Assembly: GCF_003058365.1 (NCBI RefSeq)
Contig: NZ_CP028858.1
Location: forward strand, 930,001-994,000
Source of the DNA: Halococcoides cellulosivorans
GTDB taxonomy: Archaea > Halobacteriota > Halobacteria > Halobacteriales > Haloarculaceae
DNA: 64,000 nucleotides
Direction of reading: 5' to 3'
Part shown: piece after piece, positions 38,074-47,464 of the stretch
Layout: each line of letters opens with the position of its first letter
How positions within the stretch are numbered: the first letter of the stretch is position 1
Notes under the pieces: model-generated
Databases searched by the model: none
What the model was told of the DNA's origin: nothing
What the model saw: only the letters and a program-made list of their open reading frames with translations
Program-made: the position numbers and the translations under genes

Positions 38074-38419
38074 TGCAGTGAACCGGTGAGCACCGCGAAC
38101 CGGTGAACGAACCGGCACGAGGGGATTTGAATCAGGGAAGGGAGCGAACGCAGTGAGCGGACTGACCGTGGTTCAAATCCCCATCGACCACCTTTTTCGT
38201 CGTCGCCTTTCCTCACGCCGCAGAGCGGCGCTGCGGGAAGGCTCATCGAAAAACGTGGGCGAAAAAGACCCGAGCGTTCGCTTCGCTCACGCTCGGTCGA
38301 GTGAAACGGCTCGCTTCGCTCGCCGTATGAGGGAACGTCCCCTACAGCAACTGTACCCGCAGAGATGCACCTCGTTGATCCCAGCAACCCTTTCCCTCCG
38401 CCACCGCTACCCCCGCGGA
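38074..38419. repeat. Intergenic region with broken tRNA-like fragments
   Basis: No gene is seen in this 346-base stretch. A reverse copy of 14 bases of the tRNA-Arg T arm occurs at 38118-38131, and a forward 13-base copy (GGTTCAAATCCCC) at 38170-38182, followed by ATCGACCACC like another acceptor end. The 5' sides do not pair, so these are not whole tRNAs. Around 38270-38330 are short GCTTCGCTC-type repeats typical of haloarchaeal spacers. An integration scar is possible. Confidence 0.45.
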
Positions 38420-39514
38420 ATGCCCGACCTGTTCACGTCGCTGGACCTCCGCGAGACGACGCTCCCGAACCGCCTGATGGTCTCGCCGATGTGCCAGTAC
38501 TCCGTCGACGCCCGGGACGGCCTGGCGACCGACTGGCATCTCGTCCACCTGGGATCGCGCGCGGTCGGCGGCGCGGGCCTGGTGATGGCCGAAGCGACCG
38601 CCGTCGAACCCGCCGGGCGGATCACGCCCCAGGATCTCGGCCTCTGGAGCGACGAGCATCGCGACGCCCTCGCCCGGACCGCTGCGTTCGTCCGCGAGCA
38701 GGGCGCGATCCCGGGGATCCAGCTCGCACACGCAGGCCGGAAGGCCTCGAAATCGCGGCCCTGGGCGGGGAGCGAACCACTCGCACCCGCGGATGGCGGC
38801 TGGGAGACGATCGCACCGAGCGATCGGCCCTGGCCGTACGACGCGGGCGCGACCGCGACGCGGGCGATGGACGAAAGCGACATCGCGGGCCTGATCGATG
38901 CGTTCCGGGCGGCGGCCCGGCGCGCCCGCGAGGCGGGCTTTCTCGTCGCTGAGGTCCACGCCGCCCACGGCTATCTCCTCCACGAGTTCCTCTCGCCGGT
39001 GACCAACGAGCGTCGCGACGCCTACGGTGGCTCCTTCGAGGATCGCACGCGACTCGTCCGCGAGGTAACCCAGGCCGTCCGTGAGGAGTGGCCCGACGAT
39101 CGACCGGTGTTCGTCCGGATTTCGGGCACCGACTGGCTGCCCGAGCGCGACGCCTGGACCGTCGCGGACTCCGCGCGCCTGGCCGGCGATCTGGCGGACT
39201 GCGGAGCGGACCTGATCGACGTCTCCAGCGGCGGGATCAGTCCGGATTCACATCCCGACTGGACGGGCCCGAACTACCAACTCGCGCTCGCGGAGCACGT
39301 TCGCGAGGCCACTGACATCGCTGTGGGCACCGTCGGCGGAATCACGACCGCCGAGCAGGCCGAGGCGATCGTCCGCAACGACCGGGCGGACCTCGCGATC
39401 GTCGGCCGGGAGTTCCTCCGCGATCCGTACTTCGGACTGCGAGCGGCCGACCGCCTCGACGCCCGCGATCGGTCGCCGGTGCCCGAGCAGTACGAACGGG
39501 CGTTCGAGCGGTAG
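38420..39514 (+). CDS. Old Yellow Enzyme family NADH:flavin oxidoreductase (YqjM-like)
   Basis: A 364-residue FMN TIM barrel. VSPMCQYSVDA has the cysteine typical of the YqjM/thermophilic-like class, HAGRKAS is the substrate-binding motif, and VEVHAAHGYLLHEFLSP and the C-terminal VGREFLRDP complete the family. It reduces activated C=C bonds. ATG at 38420; the upstream frame is intergenic repeat. Confidence 0.92.
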   Translation: MPDLFTSLDLRETTLPNRLMVSPMCQYSVDARDGLATDWHLVHLGSRAVGGAGLVMAEATAVEPAGRITPQDLGLWSDEHRDALARTAAFVREQGAIPGIQLAHAGRKASKSRPWAGSEPLAPADGGWETIAPSDRPWPYDAGATATRAMDESDIAGLIDAFRAAARRAREAGFLVAEVHAAHGYLLHEFLSPVTNERRDAYGGSFEDRTRLVREVTQAVREEWPDDRPVFVRISGTDWLPERDAWTVADSARLAGDLADCGADLIDVSSGGISPDSHPDWTGPNYQLALAEHVREATDIAVGTVGGITTAEQAEAIVRNDRADLAIVGREFLRDPYFGLRAADRLDARDRSPVPEQYERAFER

Positions 39515-39609
39515 GGATCCGACCGGTTTCACGATCGAGACGAGAGTAGGAATCGAATACCCACCGTAGTAGGGTTGTATCGGTTCGATAGCGGGGCCAC
39601 CAGCCAACG

Positions 39610-39645
39610 TTATCGTAGTCGATAATCGTCGGAGAAATCTTATCG
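39610..39645 (+). promoter_or_regulatory. Inverted repeat and TTATCG repeats before cheY
   Basis: TTATCG-TAGT-CGATAA spans 39610-39625, and a third TTATCG at 39640-39645 sits 30 bases before the cheY ATG, in the TATA position. This may be a regulator site with the promoter. Confidence 0.4.
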
Positions 39646-39674
39646 GCAATTTCCCCGTACCGTAGGCAACGACT

Positions 39675-40031
39675 ATGGCAGAGGTATTAATCGCGGACGA
39701 CTCGGAGTTCATGCGGAATCTACTGGGCGAGATCCTCGAAGAGGACCACCAGATCGTCGCTGAGGTCGAGAACGGCGTCGAGGCGACCGAGATGTACGCC
39801 GAGACGACTCCCGACCTCGTGATGATGGACATCGTCATGCCGATCAAAGACGGTATCGAGGCGACGGCGGCGATCACCGATTCGGACCCCGACGCGACGG
39901 TCATCATGTGTACGAGTGTCGGGCAAGAAGAGAAGATGAAAGAGGCCGTCAAGGCGGGCGCAGCGGGCTATATCACGAAGCCGTTCCAAAAGCCCGCCGT
40001 CGTCGACGCGATCCAGGAGACCATCGCATGA
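39675..40031 (+). CDS. cheY: Chemotaxis response regulator CheY
   Basis: A 118-residue receiver domain. The acidic pair is ADD near the start, the phosphorylated aspartate is in VMMDIVMP, the threonine in CTSVG and the lysine in YITKPFQ. It carries the signal from CheA to the archaellum adaptor proteins. It overlaps cheC by ATGA. Confidence 0.93.
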   Translation: MAEVLIADDSEFMRNLLGEILEEDHQIVAEVENGVEATEMYAETTPDLVMMDIVMPIKDGIEATAAITDSDPDATVIMCTSVGQEEKMKEAVKAGAAGYITKPFQKPAVVDAIQETIA

Positions 40032-41224
40032 ACGTCGACGTCCAGTCTCTCGAAACGATCGACCGACTGGCCCGCGAGGGCGCCGACCGCGCGGCGGACG
40101 CGGCCGCCCAGATGACCGGCATCGACGTCGCCGTCGACGTCACCCACATCACGTTCGGTGACGAGGCGATTCCGACCGACGAGTTGGGTGCGGACCCGGG
40201 CATCGTCGAATTCGACGTCGAGGGCGCACTGGCGGGCCGGGCGTGGATCGTCTTCGACGAAGCCAGCGAACGGTCGATGATCCAGTCGCTGGTCGGTGAC
40301 GACGTCGATGGGCCGACGGCCCAAAGCGGTATCGAAGAGATCGGTAACGTCGTCCTCAGCGGCTTTATCGACGGGTGGGCCGACTACCTCGACACGACGA
40401 TCGACCACTCACCACCGACCTATCGGACCGAACCGTCGGAGATGGTCCTCGACGAGACGACCGCAGAGGGTCAGGTGTTTCGCTTCGAGAGTCGCCTGGA
40501 GTACGACGGCACCGCCCAGCAGTTTCACGTCCTCGTCAGACCGGACGCCGACGCGCTCTCGGGCCTGCTCGATCGCCAGACCGACACTGCGAGCACGCTC
40601 ATCCCACTCGATAAACTCGACGTGTTTCAGGAGATGAGCCGACGTGGCACCGAACGGGCCGCCGAGAACGTCGGGATGCTCACCGATATCGAGGTCTCGG
40701 CGGAGGTCACCCGGATCGACTTCGTCCGAATCGAAGACGTTCCACGCCGCCTCGGAACCGACCCCTATGCCGGGACCGTCGTCGAGTTCGACGGCGTCCC
40801 GAGTGGGTATCTCGCGGTCCTCTTCGAGGAACGCGTGGCGACGACCGTCGGCGGCGCACTCGCTGGTGAGGACGGCGACGAACTCACGCCGGCCCACGAG
40901 GCCGCGCTCGAAGAACTCGGGAACATCGTCTCCAGTGGCTTCATCGACGGGTGGGCGAACGTCCTCCAGCAATCGATCGAGCACACCCCGCCGCGGTACG
41001 TCCACGACATGGGCCAGGCCATCCTCGACCCGCTGGCTGCCCAGATGGGCCAGTCCCAAAGTCACGTGTTCGTGATCAACTCTCGAATGCACACCGACAC
41101 GATCGAGTTCGGGTGTGAGATCCACGCGCTGCCCGACCTCGAAGAGCTGCGGACCACACTCGACGCCCTCGACGTGGACCGAGCGGACCGAACGGAGGCC
41201 GATCCAGACGAGATCTTCGGATGA
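40028..41224 (+). CDS. cheC: Tandem CheC-domain chemotaxis protein
   Basis: A 398-residue protein with two CheC repeats. Each repeat has the EEIGNVVLSGFIDGWADYL or EELGNIVSSGFIDGWANVL helix. The single-domain CheC at 5742 shares this motif. Double CheC proteins are known in haloarchaea and may bind two CheY or a CheD. It is coupled to both neighbours by ATGA. Confidence 0.92.
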   Translation: MNVDVQSLETIDRLAREGADRAADAAAQMTGIDVAVDVTHITFGDEAIPTDELGADPGIVEFDVEGALAGRAWIVFDEASERSMIQSLVGDDVDGPTAQSGIEEIGNVVLSGFIDGWADYLDTTIDHSPPTYRTEPSEMVLDETTAEGQVFRFESRLEYDGTAQQFHVLVRPDADALSGLLDRQTDTASTLIPLDKLDVFQEMSRRGTERAAENVGMLTDIEVSAEVTRIDFVRIEDVPRRLGTDPYAGTVVEFDGVPSGYLAVLFEERVATTVGGALAGEDGDELTPAHEAALEELGNIVSSGFIDGWANVLQQSIEHTPPRYVHDMGQAILDPLAAQMGQSQSHVFVINSRMHTDTIEFGCEIHALPDLEELRTTLDALDVDRADRTEADPDEIFG

Positions 41225-41733
41225 AAGTGTACGATAGCACCCGGACGACCGGGCAGGAGACGACTCCCGACCGCCTCGCCGTCGGGATCGCTGAGTACGC
41301 CGTCGGGACCGGGGAGGCCGTCCTGACGACCAGCGGGTTGGGCTCCTGTGTCGGGATCGCGATCTACGACCGCCCGGGTGGCGTCGGTGGCCTGTTGCAC
41401 GCCATGTTGCCCCACGCGGAGGACGGCACCAACGGCGCGCCTGCGAAGTACGTCGACGCGGGCGTCGAAGCCCTGCTGGCGGAACTCGCGAGCGCGGGGG
41501 CCGATCGGGACGCGCTGGACGCGAAAATCGCCGGGGGGAGCGACATGCTGGACTTCTCGGGCGATTCGATCGGATCGCGGAACGTAGCGGCGGCCCGCGA
41601 GACGCTGGAGCGCGTCGACGTGCCGATCGTTGCCGAAGACGCGGGCGGCGATCAGGGCCGATCGCTCCGCTTTGCGCTCGCAGAGGGCGTCCTCGAAGTT
41701 AAGAGTGCGAGAGAAGACCCGCTCCGACTCTAG
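41221..41733 (+). CDS. cheD: Chemoreceptor glutamine deamidase CheD
   Basis: A 170-residue CheD. TSGLGSCVGIAIYD contains the active cysteine and GGLLHAMLP the histidine. It deamidates glutamines of transducer proteins and is controlled by CheC binding. It begins within the cheC stop. No transducer, cheA or cheB is in the window. Confidence 0.93.
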   Translation: MKVYDSTRTTGQETTPDRLAVGIAEYAVGTGEAVLTTSGLGSCVGIAIYDRPGGVGGLLHAMLPHAEDGTNGAPAKYVDAGVEALLAELASAGADRDALDAKIAGGSDMLDFSGDSIGSRNVAAARETLERVDVPIVAEDAGGDQGRSLRFALAEGVLEVKSAREDPLRL

Positions 41734-41755
41734 CGGCGTGCGCGTCGCGTAGCCG

Positions 41756-43030
41756 TTACGTCCCGTGCTGCCAGTCGTCCATGTACTCGCGCTGGTCGTC
41801 GGTGAGTGCGTCGATCGCGACGCCCTCGGCGTCGAGTTTGATCTCAGCGACTTCCCGATCGAGGGCGTCGGGAATCGCGTGGACGCCTGCGTCGAGGTCG
41901 GCGTCGGTCGCGATTTCGCGAGCACCGACGGCCTGGATCGCGAAGCTTTGATCCATCACCTCGACCGGGTGGCCCTCCGCGACGGGCGTCGCGAGGTTGA
42001 CGAGGCGACCGTCCGCGAGGACGTTCACCTGGCGGCCGTCCGGGAGCACGTAGCCTGTCACGCCGTCGCGCGCGTCGACGGTCTCCGTGGCCATCGCTTC
42101 GAGGCCCTCCAGATCGATCTCGACGTCGAAATGGCCCGCGTTCGCGAGGATCGCGCCGTCGGCCATCCGCTCGAACGCCTCGGGCGTGATCACGTCGCGA
42201 TTGCCCGTCGTCGTGACGAACAGATCGCCTTCTTCGGCGGCCTCGACCATCGGCATGACGCGAAAGCCGTCCATGTAGGCTTCGAGCGCGGGTCGGGGAT
42301 CGACTTCGGTGACGATCACGTCGGCGTCCATCCCGTCGGCCTTGCGTGCGACCCCACGGCCACACTGGCCGAACCCGGCGACGACGACGGTCTTGCCCGC
42401 GATCGAGCAGTTCGTCGTGAGCGCGATCGAGACGAGCGACGCCTCGCCCGTGCCGTGGACGTTGTCGAACAGCCGTTTCATCGGCGTGTCGTTCACCGCG
42501 AACATCGGATACTCCAGCGCGTCGTCGTCGGCCATCGCGCGCAGGCGGTGGACGCCGGTCGTCGTCTCCTCACAGCCACCTTTGATCGAATCGATCAGTT
42601 CGGGGCGGTGCTCGTGAATTCGGAAGACGAGATCCGCGCCGTCGTCGATCGTGATCGTGGGGTCGTGATCGAGCACGGCATCGATCGCCGCGTAGTACGC
42701 GTCGTCTTCGAGGCCGCGCTTCGCGTACGACGTGACGCCGTCGGTGTCGTCGAGGGCGGCACTGACATCGTCCTGGGTCGAGAGGGGGTTACAGCCGGTG
42801 ATCGCGACCTCCGCGCCGCCGGCGACGAGTGTCTCGACGAGCACGGCGGTCGTCGCCTCGACGTGCATCGCCATGCCGATCACCTCGCCGTCGAACGGGC
42901 GGTCGGCCGCGAGTTGGTCGCGCAGGGCGTCGAGAATCGGCATCTGTTCGCGCGCCCAGCGAATCTTCTGGGCGCCGTCCGTGATCGCTGTCTCGGGGTC
43001 GTCGAGTCGCGCCGTGATCGATTCGGCCAT
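41756..43030 (-). CDS. ahcY: Adenosylhomocysteinase
   Basis: A 424-residue S-adenosylhomocysteine hydrolase. GFGQCGRGVARKA binds NAD, and NDTPMKRLFDNVHGTGEA contains the conserved lysine and aspartate region. It removes the methylation by-product. The protein is about 40 residues longer than it would be without the C-terminal tail DDQREYMDDWQHGT, as in other archaea. A reverse TATA-like stretch near 43057 supports the ATG at 43030. Confidence 0.95.
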   Translation of the reverse strand: MAESITARLDDPETAITDGAQKIRWAREQMPILDALRDQLAADRPFDGEVIGMAMHVEATTAVLVETLVAGGAEVAITGCNPLSTQDDVSAALDDTDGVTSYAKRGLEDDAYYAAIDAVLDHDPTITIDDGADLVFRIHEHRPELIDSIKGGCEETTTGVHRLRAMADDDALEYPMFAVNDTPMKRLFDNVHGTGEASLVSIALTTNCSIAGKTVVVAGFGQCGRGVARKADGMDADVIVTEVDPRPALEAYMDGFRVMPMVEAAEEGDLFVTTTGNRDVITPEAFERMADGAILANAGHFDVEIDLEGLEAMATETVDARDGVTGYVLPDGRQVNVLADGRLVNLATPVAEGHPVEVMDQSFAIQAVGAREIATDADLDAGVHAIPDALDREVAEIKLDAEGVAIDALTDDQREYMDDWQHGT

Positions 43031-43075
43031 GCGCGCGACTCCGACGGGGCGGGGGAAAACGGTGTTGAACCCGCG

Positions 43076-44542
43076 CTACACCAACTCGAACAGCGCGAGG
43101 ACGTCCTGGGGGTCGACGACGCCGTCGCCCGTGAAGTCGTAGGCGTCGACGTGGTCCTGGACGGCCGCGCTGTCGGTGTGCTGGAAGAACCGGTTCACGT
43201 CCGGGAAGTCCACGACGTCGTTCCCGTTGATGTCGCGATGCAGGCCGTCGCCGTCGAGGTCTTGCGGGACGGTGCCCTCGATCGGGTCGAGGCCGGGCCC
43301 GGCGGTCGGGACCGTCACCGTCGCGGTCTCCGAGCGGTTGCCAGATCCGTCGATCGCGGTGACGCCCACCTCGTAGCTCTTGTCGGCAGAAAGGTCGGAA
43401 ATCGTCGTCGCTGTCGTCTCCGCGCCGACGCGTTCGATTTCGCTGCCTTCGACGGTGATCGCGTACTCCGCGACGCCGCTGTCCGCGTCACTCGATGCAT
43501 CCCAGGACACCGTCGCGGACCGGTCCTGTCGGTCGTCGACGGTGACCGATCCGGGCGTCGTCGGCGCGGTGTCGTCGATCTCGTGGACCGTGAAGTCGTC
43601 GCGGACGCCCGCCGCGCCGACGGTGTCGTTGACGCGGACGCTGAACTGGTTGACGACGGTCTCGCCGTGGGTCTCGTCCCAGTTCTCGTTGCCGATCTCG
43701 ACCCCGCCGACGTACTTCGACCCGTCGTAAACACCGCCGCCCTCTGCGACGGCCCCGTCGGGGTCCTCCTGGAGGTAATCGAGCAGCGAGCGCAGGTCCA
43801 GGTTCGGGGGCACGCCAGGCTCCGGAAGGTGGAAGATGTGGAAGTTCCAGGTGTCGCCGTCGCCCGGTTCGATGTCGTTTTCCCAGTAGTCGTAGACGTT
43901 GCCGTAGTCGTCCTCGAACGCCGCCGTGACCTCGTTTTCGCCCTTGTCGTGGGCCGCGCTGTCGTCGATGACGACCATGATCTCGTCGGTCGCTGGATAG
44001 GGGATCCCGGGATTCGGGTCCATCCAGCATTCGAGCGCGAAGTTCCACTCGCCGTCCGAGAGGTCCATCTCGACGTCGAGTTCCACGTCGAAGCGGTCGA
44101 TGTCTGCGACACGCTGGGGGAGCGCTCCCTGGTCGGACCAGCCACTCGACCCGCCGCCCATCTTCGTCCCCATCAACGCCTCGGGGTAGTTCGGCAGGTC
44201 GTCGCCGTTCACACAGGTGACCCCGCGCTCCCACTCCCAGCCGAACGAACCGTCGCTGTACGTCGAGAGACAGATCTCGACCGGTGGATCGGGACACTGC
44301 GATGTCGACCAGTCGTTCGCGTACAGGGTGACGTCCCCGAACCGCGTCTCGCCAGCGCCGTCGGACAGACACCGATCGCCGTCGACCTCGCGGGCGGCGG
44401 CCGTCCCGAACCCCCCGAGCACGGCGACGCCCGCCCCCGCACCGATCGTTCGCAGGAATGCCCGGCGGGACCGTGCCCCTGCTCGTGCCCTCGCGTCGTT
44501 CGATCCCCCGTCCAACCCGTCGGGTCGTGTGTGTCGTGTCAT
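43076..44542 (-). CDS. Secreted GH12-like protein with Fn3 and dockerin-like domains
   Basis: A 488-residue protein with a Tat signal (RSRRAFLRTIGAGAG) and cleavage after GTAAA. Residues about 60-300 resemble GH12 endoglucanases: NYPEALMGTK near 117, DEIMVV near 185 (candidate nucleophile Glu) and EIGNENW near 284 (candidate acid Glu). A fibronectin III domain (about 318-405) and a C-terminal pair of dockerin-like repeats (DINGNDVVDFPDVN, DFTGDGVVDPQDV) follow. It would be secreted folded through Tat and attack beta-glucans. The GH12 match is from motifs, so a lectin-like relative is possible. Confidence 0.75.
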   Translation of the reverse strand: MTRHTRPDGLDGGSNDARARAGARSRRAFLRTIGAGAGVAVLGGFGTAAAREVDGDRCLSDGAGETRFGDVTLYANDWSTSQCPDPPVEICLSTYSDGSFGWEWERGVTCVNGDDLPNYPEALMGTKMGGGSSGWSDQGALPQRVADIDRFDVELDVEMDLSDGEWNFALECWMDPNPGIPYPATDEIMVVIDDSAAHDKGENEVTAAFEDDYGNVYDYWENDIEPGDGDTWNFHIFHLPEPGVPPNLDLRSLLDYLQEDPDGAVAEGGGVYDGSKYVGGVEIGNENWDETHGETVVNQFSVRVNDTVGAAGVRDDFTVHEIDDTAPTTPGSVTVDDRQDRSATVSWDASSDADSGVAEYAITVEGSEIERVGAETTATTISDLSADKSYEVGVTAIDGSGNRSETATVTVPTAGPGLDPIEGTVPQDLDGDGLHRDINGNDVVDFPDVNRFFQHTDSAAVQDHVDAYDFTGDGVVDPQDVLALFELV

Positions 44543-44585
44543 GCTGGAACGTCCCGATAGATGATAGAGAATACGGGCCCAACAC

Positions 44586-44598
44586 GGTTTAAATATAT
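44586..44598 (-). promoter_or_regulatory. TATA box of the GH12-like gene
   Basis: Reverse strand TATATTTAAA is a strong haloarchaeal TATA box, about 50 bases before the ATG at 44542. It predicts a short untranslated leader of about 20 bases, in contrast with the leaderless pattern elsewhere. Confidence 0.5.
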
Positions 44599-44727
44599 TG
44601 GAATTGTTTTGTAATTTTCTCATCTGGCCGTCGAGGGCGACATAGACGCGATGCTGTGGCTGATCGGTGTCACTCCATCGTCGGCACTCGCCACGCCTGT
44701 CGAGACCGTCCCTTTGGCCCCGAGGCC

Positions 44728-45459
44728 CTACAATTCGGAGAGTGCGTCGAGGGCGACCTGGATCTCGCGGTCGACACCCTCGCGTGCGGCGTCGGGGAGT
44801 TCGTCGTCACTGTCTTCGTCGGTCCCTTTCTGGGTCCCGGCGACGAGATTGCCGTCGACGGCACAGATCGCCCCAGCCGAGAGGCCGCGACGGCGGGCGA
44901 GCGTGAAGATCGCAGCGGCCTCCATCTCGACGCCGAGCAGGCCCGCCGCCTCCCAGTCGGCGACGTAGTCGTCACCCTCGGCATAAAACGCGTCGTCGGT
45001 CACGATCGGGCCGACGTGGGCGGTCGCGTCGGTCGCCGTCGCGACCTGCGCGATCGACGTCGCGATTGCGGGGGTCGCGACTGCCGGGATCGTCGCCGAC
45101 TCGTACCGTTTGGTCGTCCCCTCGTCTTTGGCGGCGGCGGTCGGGACGATCAGGTCGCCGGTCGCGATGTCGGCCTGGAGCGCGCCGATCGTACCGACGC
45201 GGACGACGGTCTCGACGCCGACACTGGCGAGTTCCTCGACGGCGATCGCCGCCGAGGGCGATCCGATACCGGTCGAACAGACGGTCACCCGACGGCCGTC
45301 GTAGGTGCCGTCGACCAGGCGGTACTCGCGATTGGCCGCGAGATCGGTGCGGTCGTCCAGATGCGCGGCGATACGGTCGACGCGATCGGGGTCGCCCGGG
45401 AGGAGTGCGATGTCGGCACAGTCACCAGGATCGACCCGAAGGTGAGCAGCGGTTGGCAC
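44728..45459 (-). CDS. Nucleoside phosphorylase (uridine/purine type)
   Basis: A 243-residue NP-I family enzyme. ADIALLPGDPDRV and STGIGSPSAAIAVEEL bind phosphate, and GVEMEAAAIFTLAR binds the ribose and base. It splits nucleosides with phosphate; in archaea this feeds a pentose bisphosphate salvage route. GTG start at 45459 with a TATA-like GGTTAGG (reverse) 28 bases upstream. Confidence 0.9.
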   Translation of the reverse strand: MPTAAHLRVDPGDCADIALLPGDPDRVDRIAAHLDDRTDLAANREYRLVDGTYDGRRVTVCSTGIGSPSAAIAVEELASVGVETVVRVGTIGALQADIATGDLIVPTAAAKDEGTTKRYESATIPAVATPAIATSIAQVATATDATAHVGPIVTDDAFYAEGDDYVADWEAAGLLGVEMEAAAIFTLARRRGLSAGAICAVDGNLVAGTQKGTDEDSDDELPDAAREGVDREIQVALDALSEL

Positions 45460-45592
45460 GGTGGAGGGGTCGCTCGCGGGCCCCTAACCTCTGTCCATCT
45501 CGGTCGCACCGGATCGCTCGTCACGCTGTCCATCGATTCCGCGCTCGAAATCGAACGCAACGGCCAAGCCACTCGGGCGTCGATGCCCGCCC

Positions 45593-46585
45593 GTGTTCGA
45601 TGGCCTCGTTGCGGGCATGCTCGGAACGCTCGGGTCGGCCATCCTGCCGATCGTCGCGATCGCTGGCCTCGGCGTCCTCCTCGGGCGCACGCTCGACGTC
45701 GATCCCGGCCCGCTCAACGACGTCGCGGTGTACGTTCTGGTCCCCGCACTCGTCTTTCACTCGCTGGCGACGACGCCGCTCTCGGGCGGGACCGTCGTCG
45801 CGATCCTCGTCGGCGTCGTCGCCTACACCGCGATCATGCTCGCGATCGCGGGCGGCGTCGGTCGCCTCGCTGGCCTGACCGAACCGCTGCTCGGTGCGGT
45901 CGTTCTCGCGGGCGTGTTCTCGAACGCGGGCAACTTCGGCATCCCGCTCTCGGAGTTCGCCTTCGGGACCGTCGGCCGCCAGACCGCCGTCGCGTACATC
46001 GTCGGCCAGTCGGTCCTCCTCTACACGCTCGGTGCGGCCGTCGCCGCTCGCGGGGCCGCCGATCGAGCGATCGACGCCGTGCGTGCGATCTTGCGGGTCC
46101 CACTGCTGTACGCCGTCCTCGCCGCGCTCGTCGTGCGCGCGTTCGGCCTCGTCGGGCCCGAGACCACGGGGTCGGCCATCGATACCGTCGAGATGGTCGG
46201 CGTCGCGTCGATCCCGATCATGCTGCTCGTTCTCGGGATTCAACTCGAACGCGTCGACGTGAGCGCGACCCTCCGGGTGACGGTCACGCCCGCGCTGTTG
46301 AAACTCGCGGTCGCGCCCGTGGTCGCGATCGCGATCGCACTCACCATCACCGCGGTCGCACCCGCGGTGTTCGCGGACCCGACCGTCGCGCGCGTGTTCG
46401 TCCTCGAATGTGCGGCCCCGTCGGCGGTCACGCCGGTCATCCTCATCGGTGAGTTCGGCCCCGAGACGCCCGCCGAGCCCACACCGGCGGCGATCGCGAG
46501 CGCGACGATCCTCGTCACGACGCTCGCGAGCGTGCCGCTGTTGACGCTGTTGATCCCGCTGCTCGAATCGGGAACGATCCTCTAA
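45593..46585 (+). CDS. AEC family transporter (auxin efflux carrier-like)
   Basis: A 330-residue protein with ten hydrophobic segments in two halves and the conserved SNAGNFGIPLSEFAFG of the AEC/bile-acid fold. It carries organic anions such as malate or unknown products. GTG at 45593 is used; an ATG at 45617 is an alternative start. Confidence 0.85.
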   Translation: MFDGLVAGMLGTLGSAILPIVAIAGLGVLLGRTLDVDPGPLNDVAVYVLVPALVFHSLATTPLSGGTVVAILVGVVAYTAIMLAIAGGVGRLAGLTEPLLGAVVLAGVFSNAGNFGIPLSEFAFGTVGRQTAVAYIVGQSVLLYTLGAAVAARGAADRAIDAVRAILRVPLLYAVLAALVVRAFGLVGPETTGSAIDTVEMVGVASIPIMLLVLGIQLERVDVSATLRVTVTPALLKLAVAPVVAIAIALTITAVAPAVFADPTVARVFVLECAAPSAVTPVILIGEFGPETPAEPTPAAIASATILVTTLASVPLLTLLIPLLESGTIL

Positions 46586-46596
46586 AACGGGTCGCG

Positions 46597-47289
46597 TTAG
46601 TGCTCGACGCTGTCGACGTCGTCGAGACGGTCGGCAACGTAGGACTTCCCGCCGAGCCCGGCGGCCAGCACGACCGGCAGGCCGACGAGGACGAGTGCCA
46701 CTGCGAGCAACAGCGAGTCGACGCCGAGGATCTGGAGGCCGATCACGACACCGAACACCGCGACGACCGCCGACGCGAGTTCACCGAGGACGTTCGGCAG
46801 GCCCAACTGCGAAGCGGTCTCGGACTCGGAGACGACGCTCCCGACGTGGCTCGCGACGACGAGGCCGACGACGGCGACGGCGACGCCAGCCAGCAGTTCC
46901 GGCAGGAAGAAGACGAACCCGCCGAGCACGTTCTGGACCTCGGAGACGCCAAGCAGGCCCGCGATCAAATACAGCGTCACGAGGTAGACGAACCACGCGG
47001 CGAGCGTGGTGCCGACGCCGACGACCGATCGATCTCCGCCGAAAAGACCGCCGATCGCGGTCGATTCGAGGGCTCCCTGGACGCCCAACTCGACCAGCCA
47101 GTCGTCGACGTGGCTTTTCACGAGATGGCCGATCAGCAGGCCGACGATGCCGACCAGGACGGCATAGCCCAGGTTCGGGAAGTAGTTCAGAATGGACTGG
47201 ATGAACTGGCCCAGCCCTTCTTTCAGAGACTCGCCATCTTGCAGCTGGAGGACGACTCCACTCATCGTTTCGAGTGATGTGACGCTCAT
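46597..47289 (-). CDS. MscS-like membrane protein without the MscS beta domain
   Basis: A 230-residue protein with five membrane helices. The repeats FPNLGYAVLVGIVGLLIGHLV and LPELLAGVAVAVVGLVVASH are the TM_helix units found before MscS pores in bacteria and archaea. The soluble beta domain is absent, so channel activity is uncertain. A reverse TATA-like GATATTTC near 47310-47317 is 25 bases upstream of the ATG. Confidence 0.78.
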   Translation of the reverse strand: MSVTSLETMSGVVLQLQDGESLKEGLGQFIQSILNYFPNLGYAVLVGIVGLLIGHLVKSHVDDWLVELGVQGALESTAIGGLFGGDRSVVGVGTTLAAWFVYLVTLYLIAGLLGVSEVQNVLGGFVFFLPELLAGVAVAVVGLVVASHVGSVVSESETASQLGLPNVLGELASAVVAVFGVVIGLQILGVDSLLLAVALVLVGLPVVLAAGLGGKSYVADRLDDVDSVEH

Positions 47290-47464
47290 GGTATCTTCTA
47301 CAGTGTTGAAATATCCCGCTCCCGGACTTCAAGGTACCGGAAAGCGGACACGGTGGCCACTTCGGGGTGTGATCGCCGGAGCACCGCCGTCATCGGGAGT
47401 CGGTGCCCCTCGGAATCGGCTCCAGGCCCGGAACGCTCAACCCGGTTCGGGGCCGACGATCGAT

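Noticed and set aside
38110-38195. A second tRNA gene after tRNA-Arg
   Set aside because: The 5' side of the T arm and an acceptor partner do not pair; only fragments are present.
41765-44560. A very long open frame of over 900 codons on the plus strand
   Set aside because: It is antisense to ahcY and the GH12-like gene, which have clear family motifs; GC-rich DNA keeps antisense frames open.
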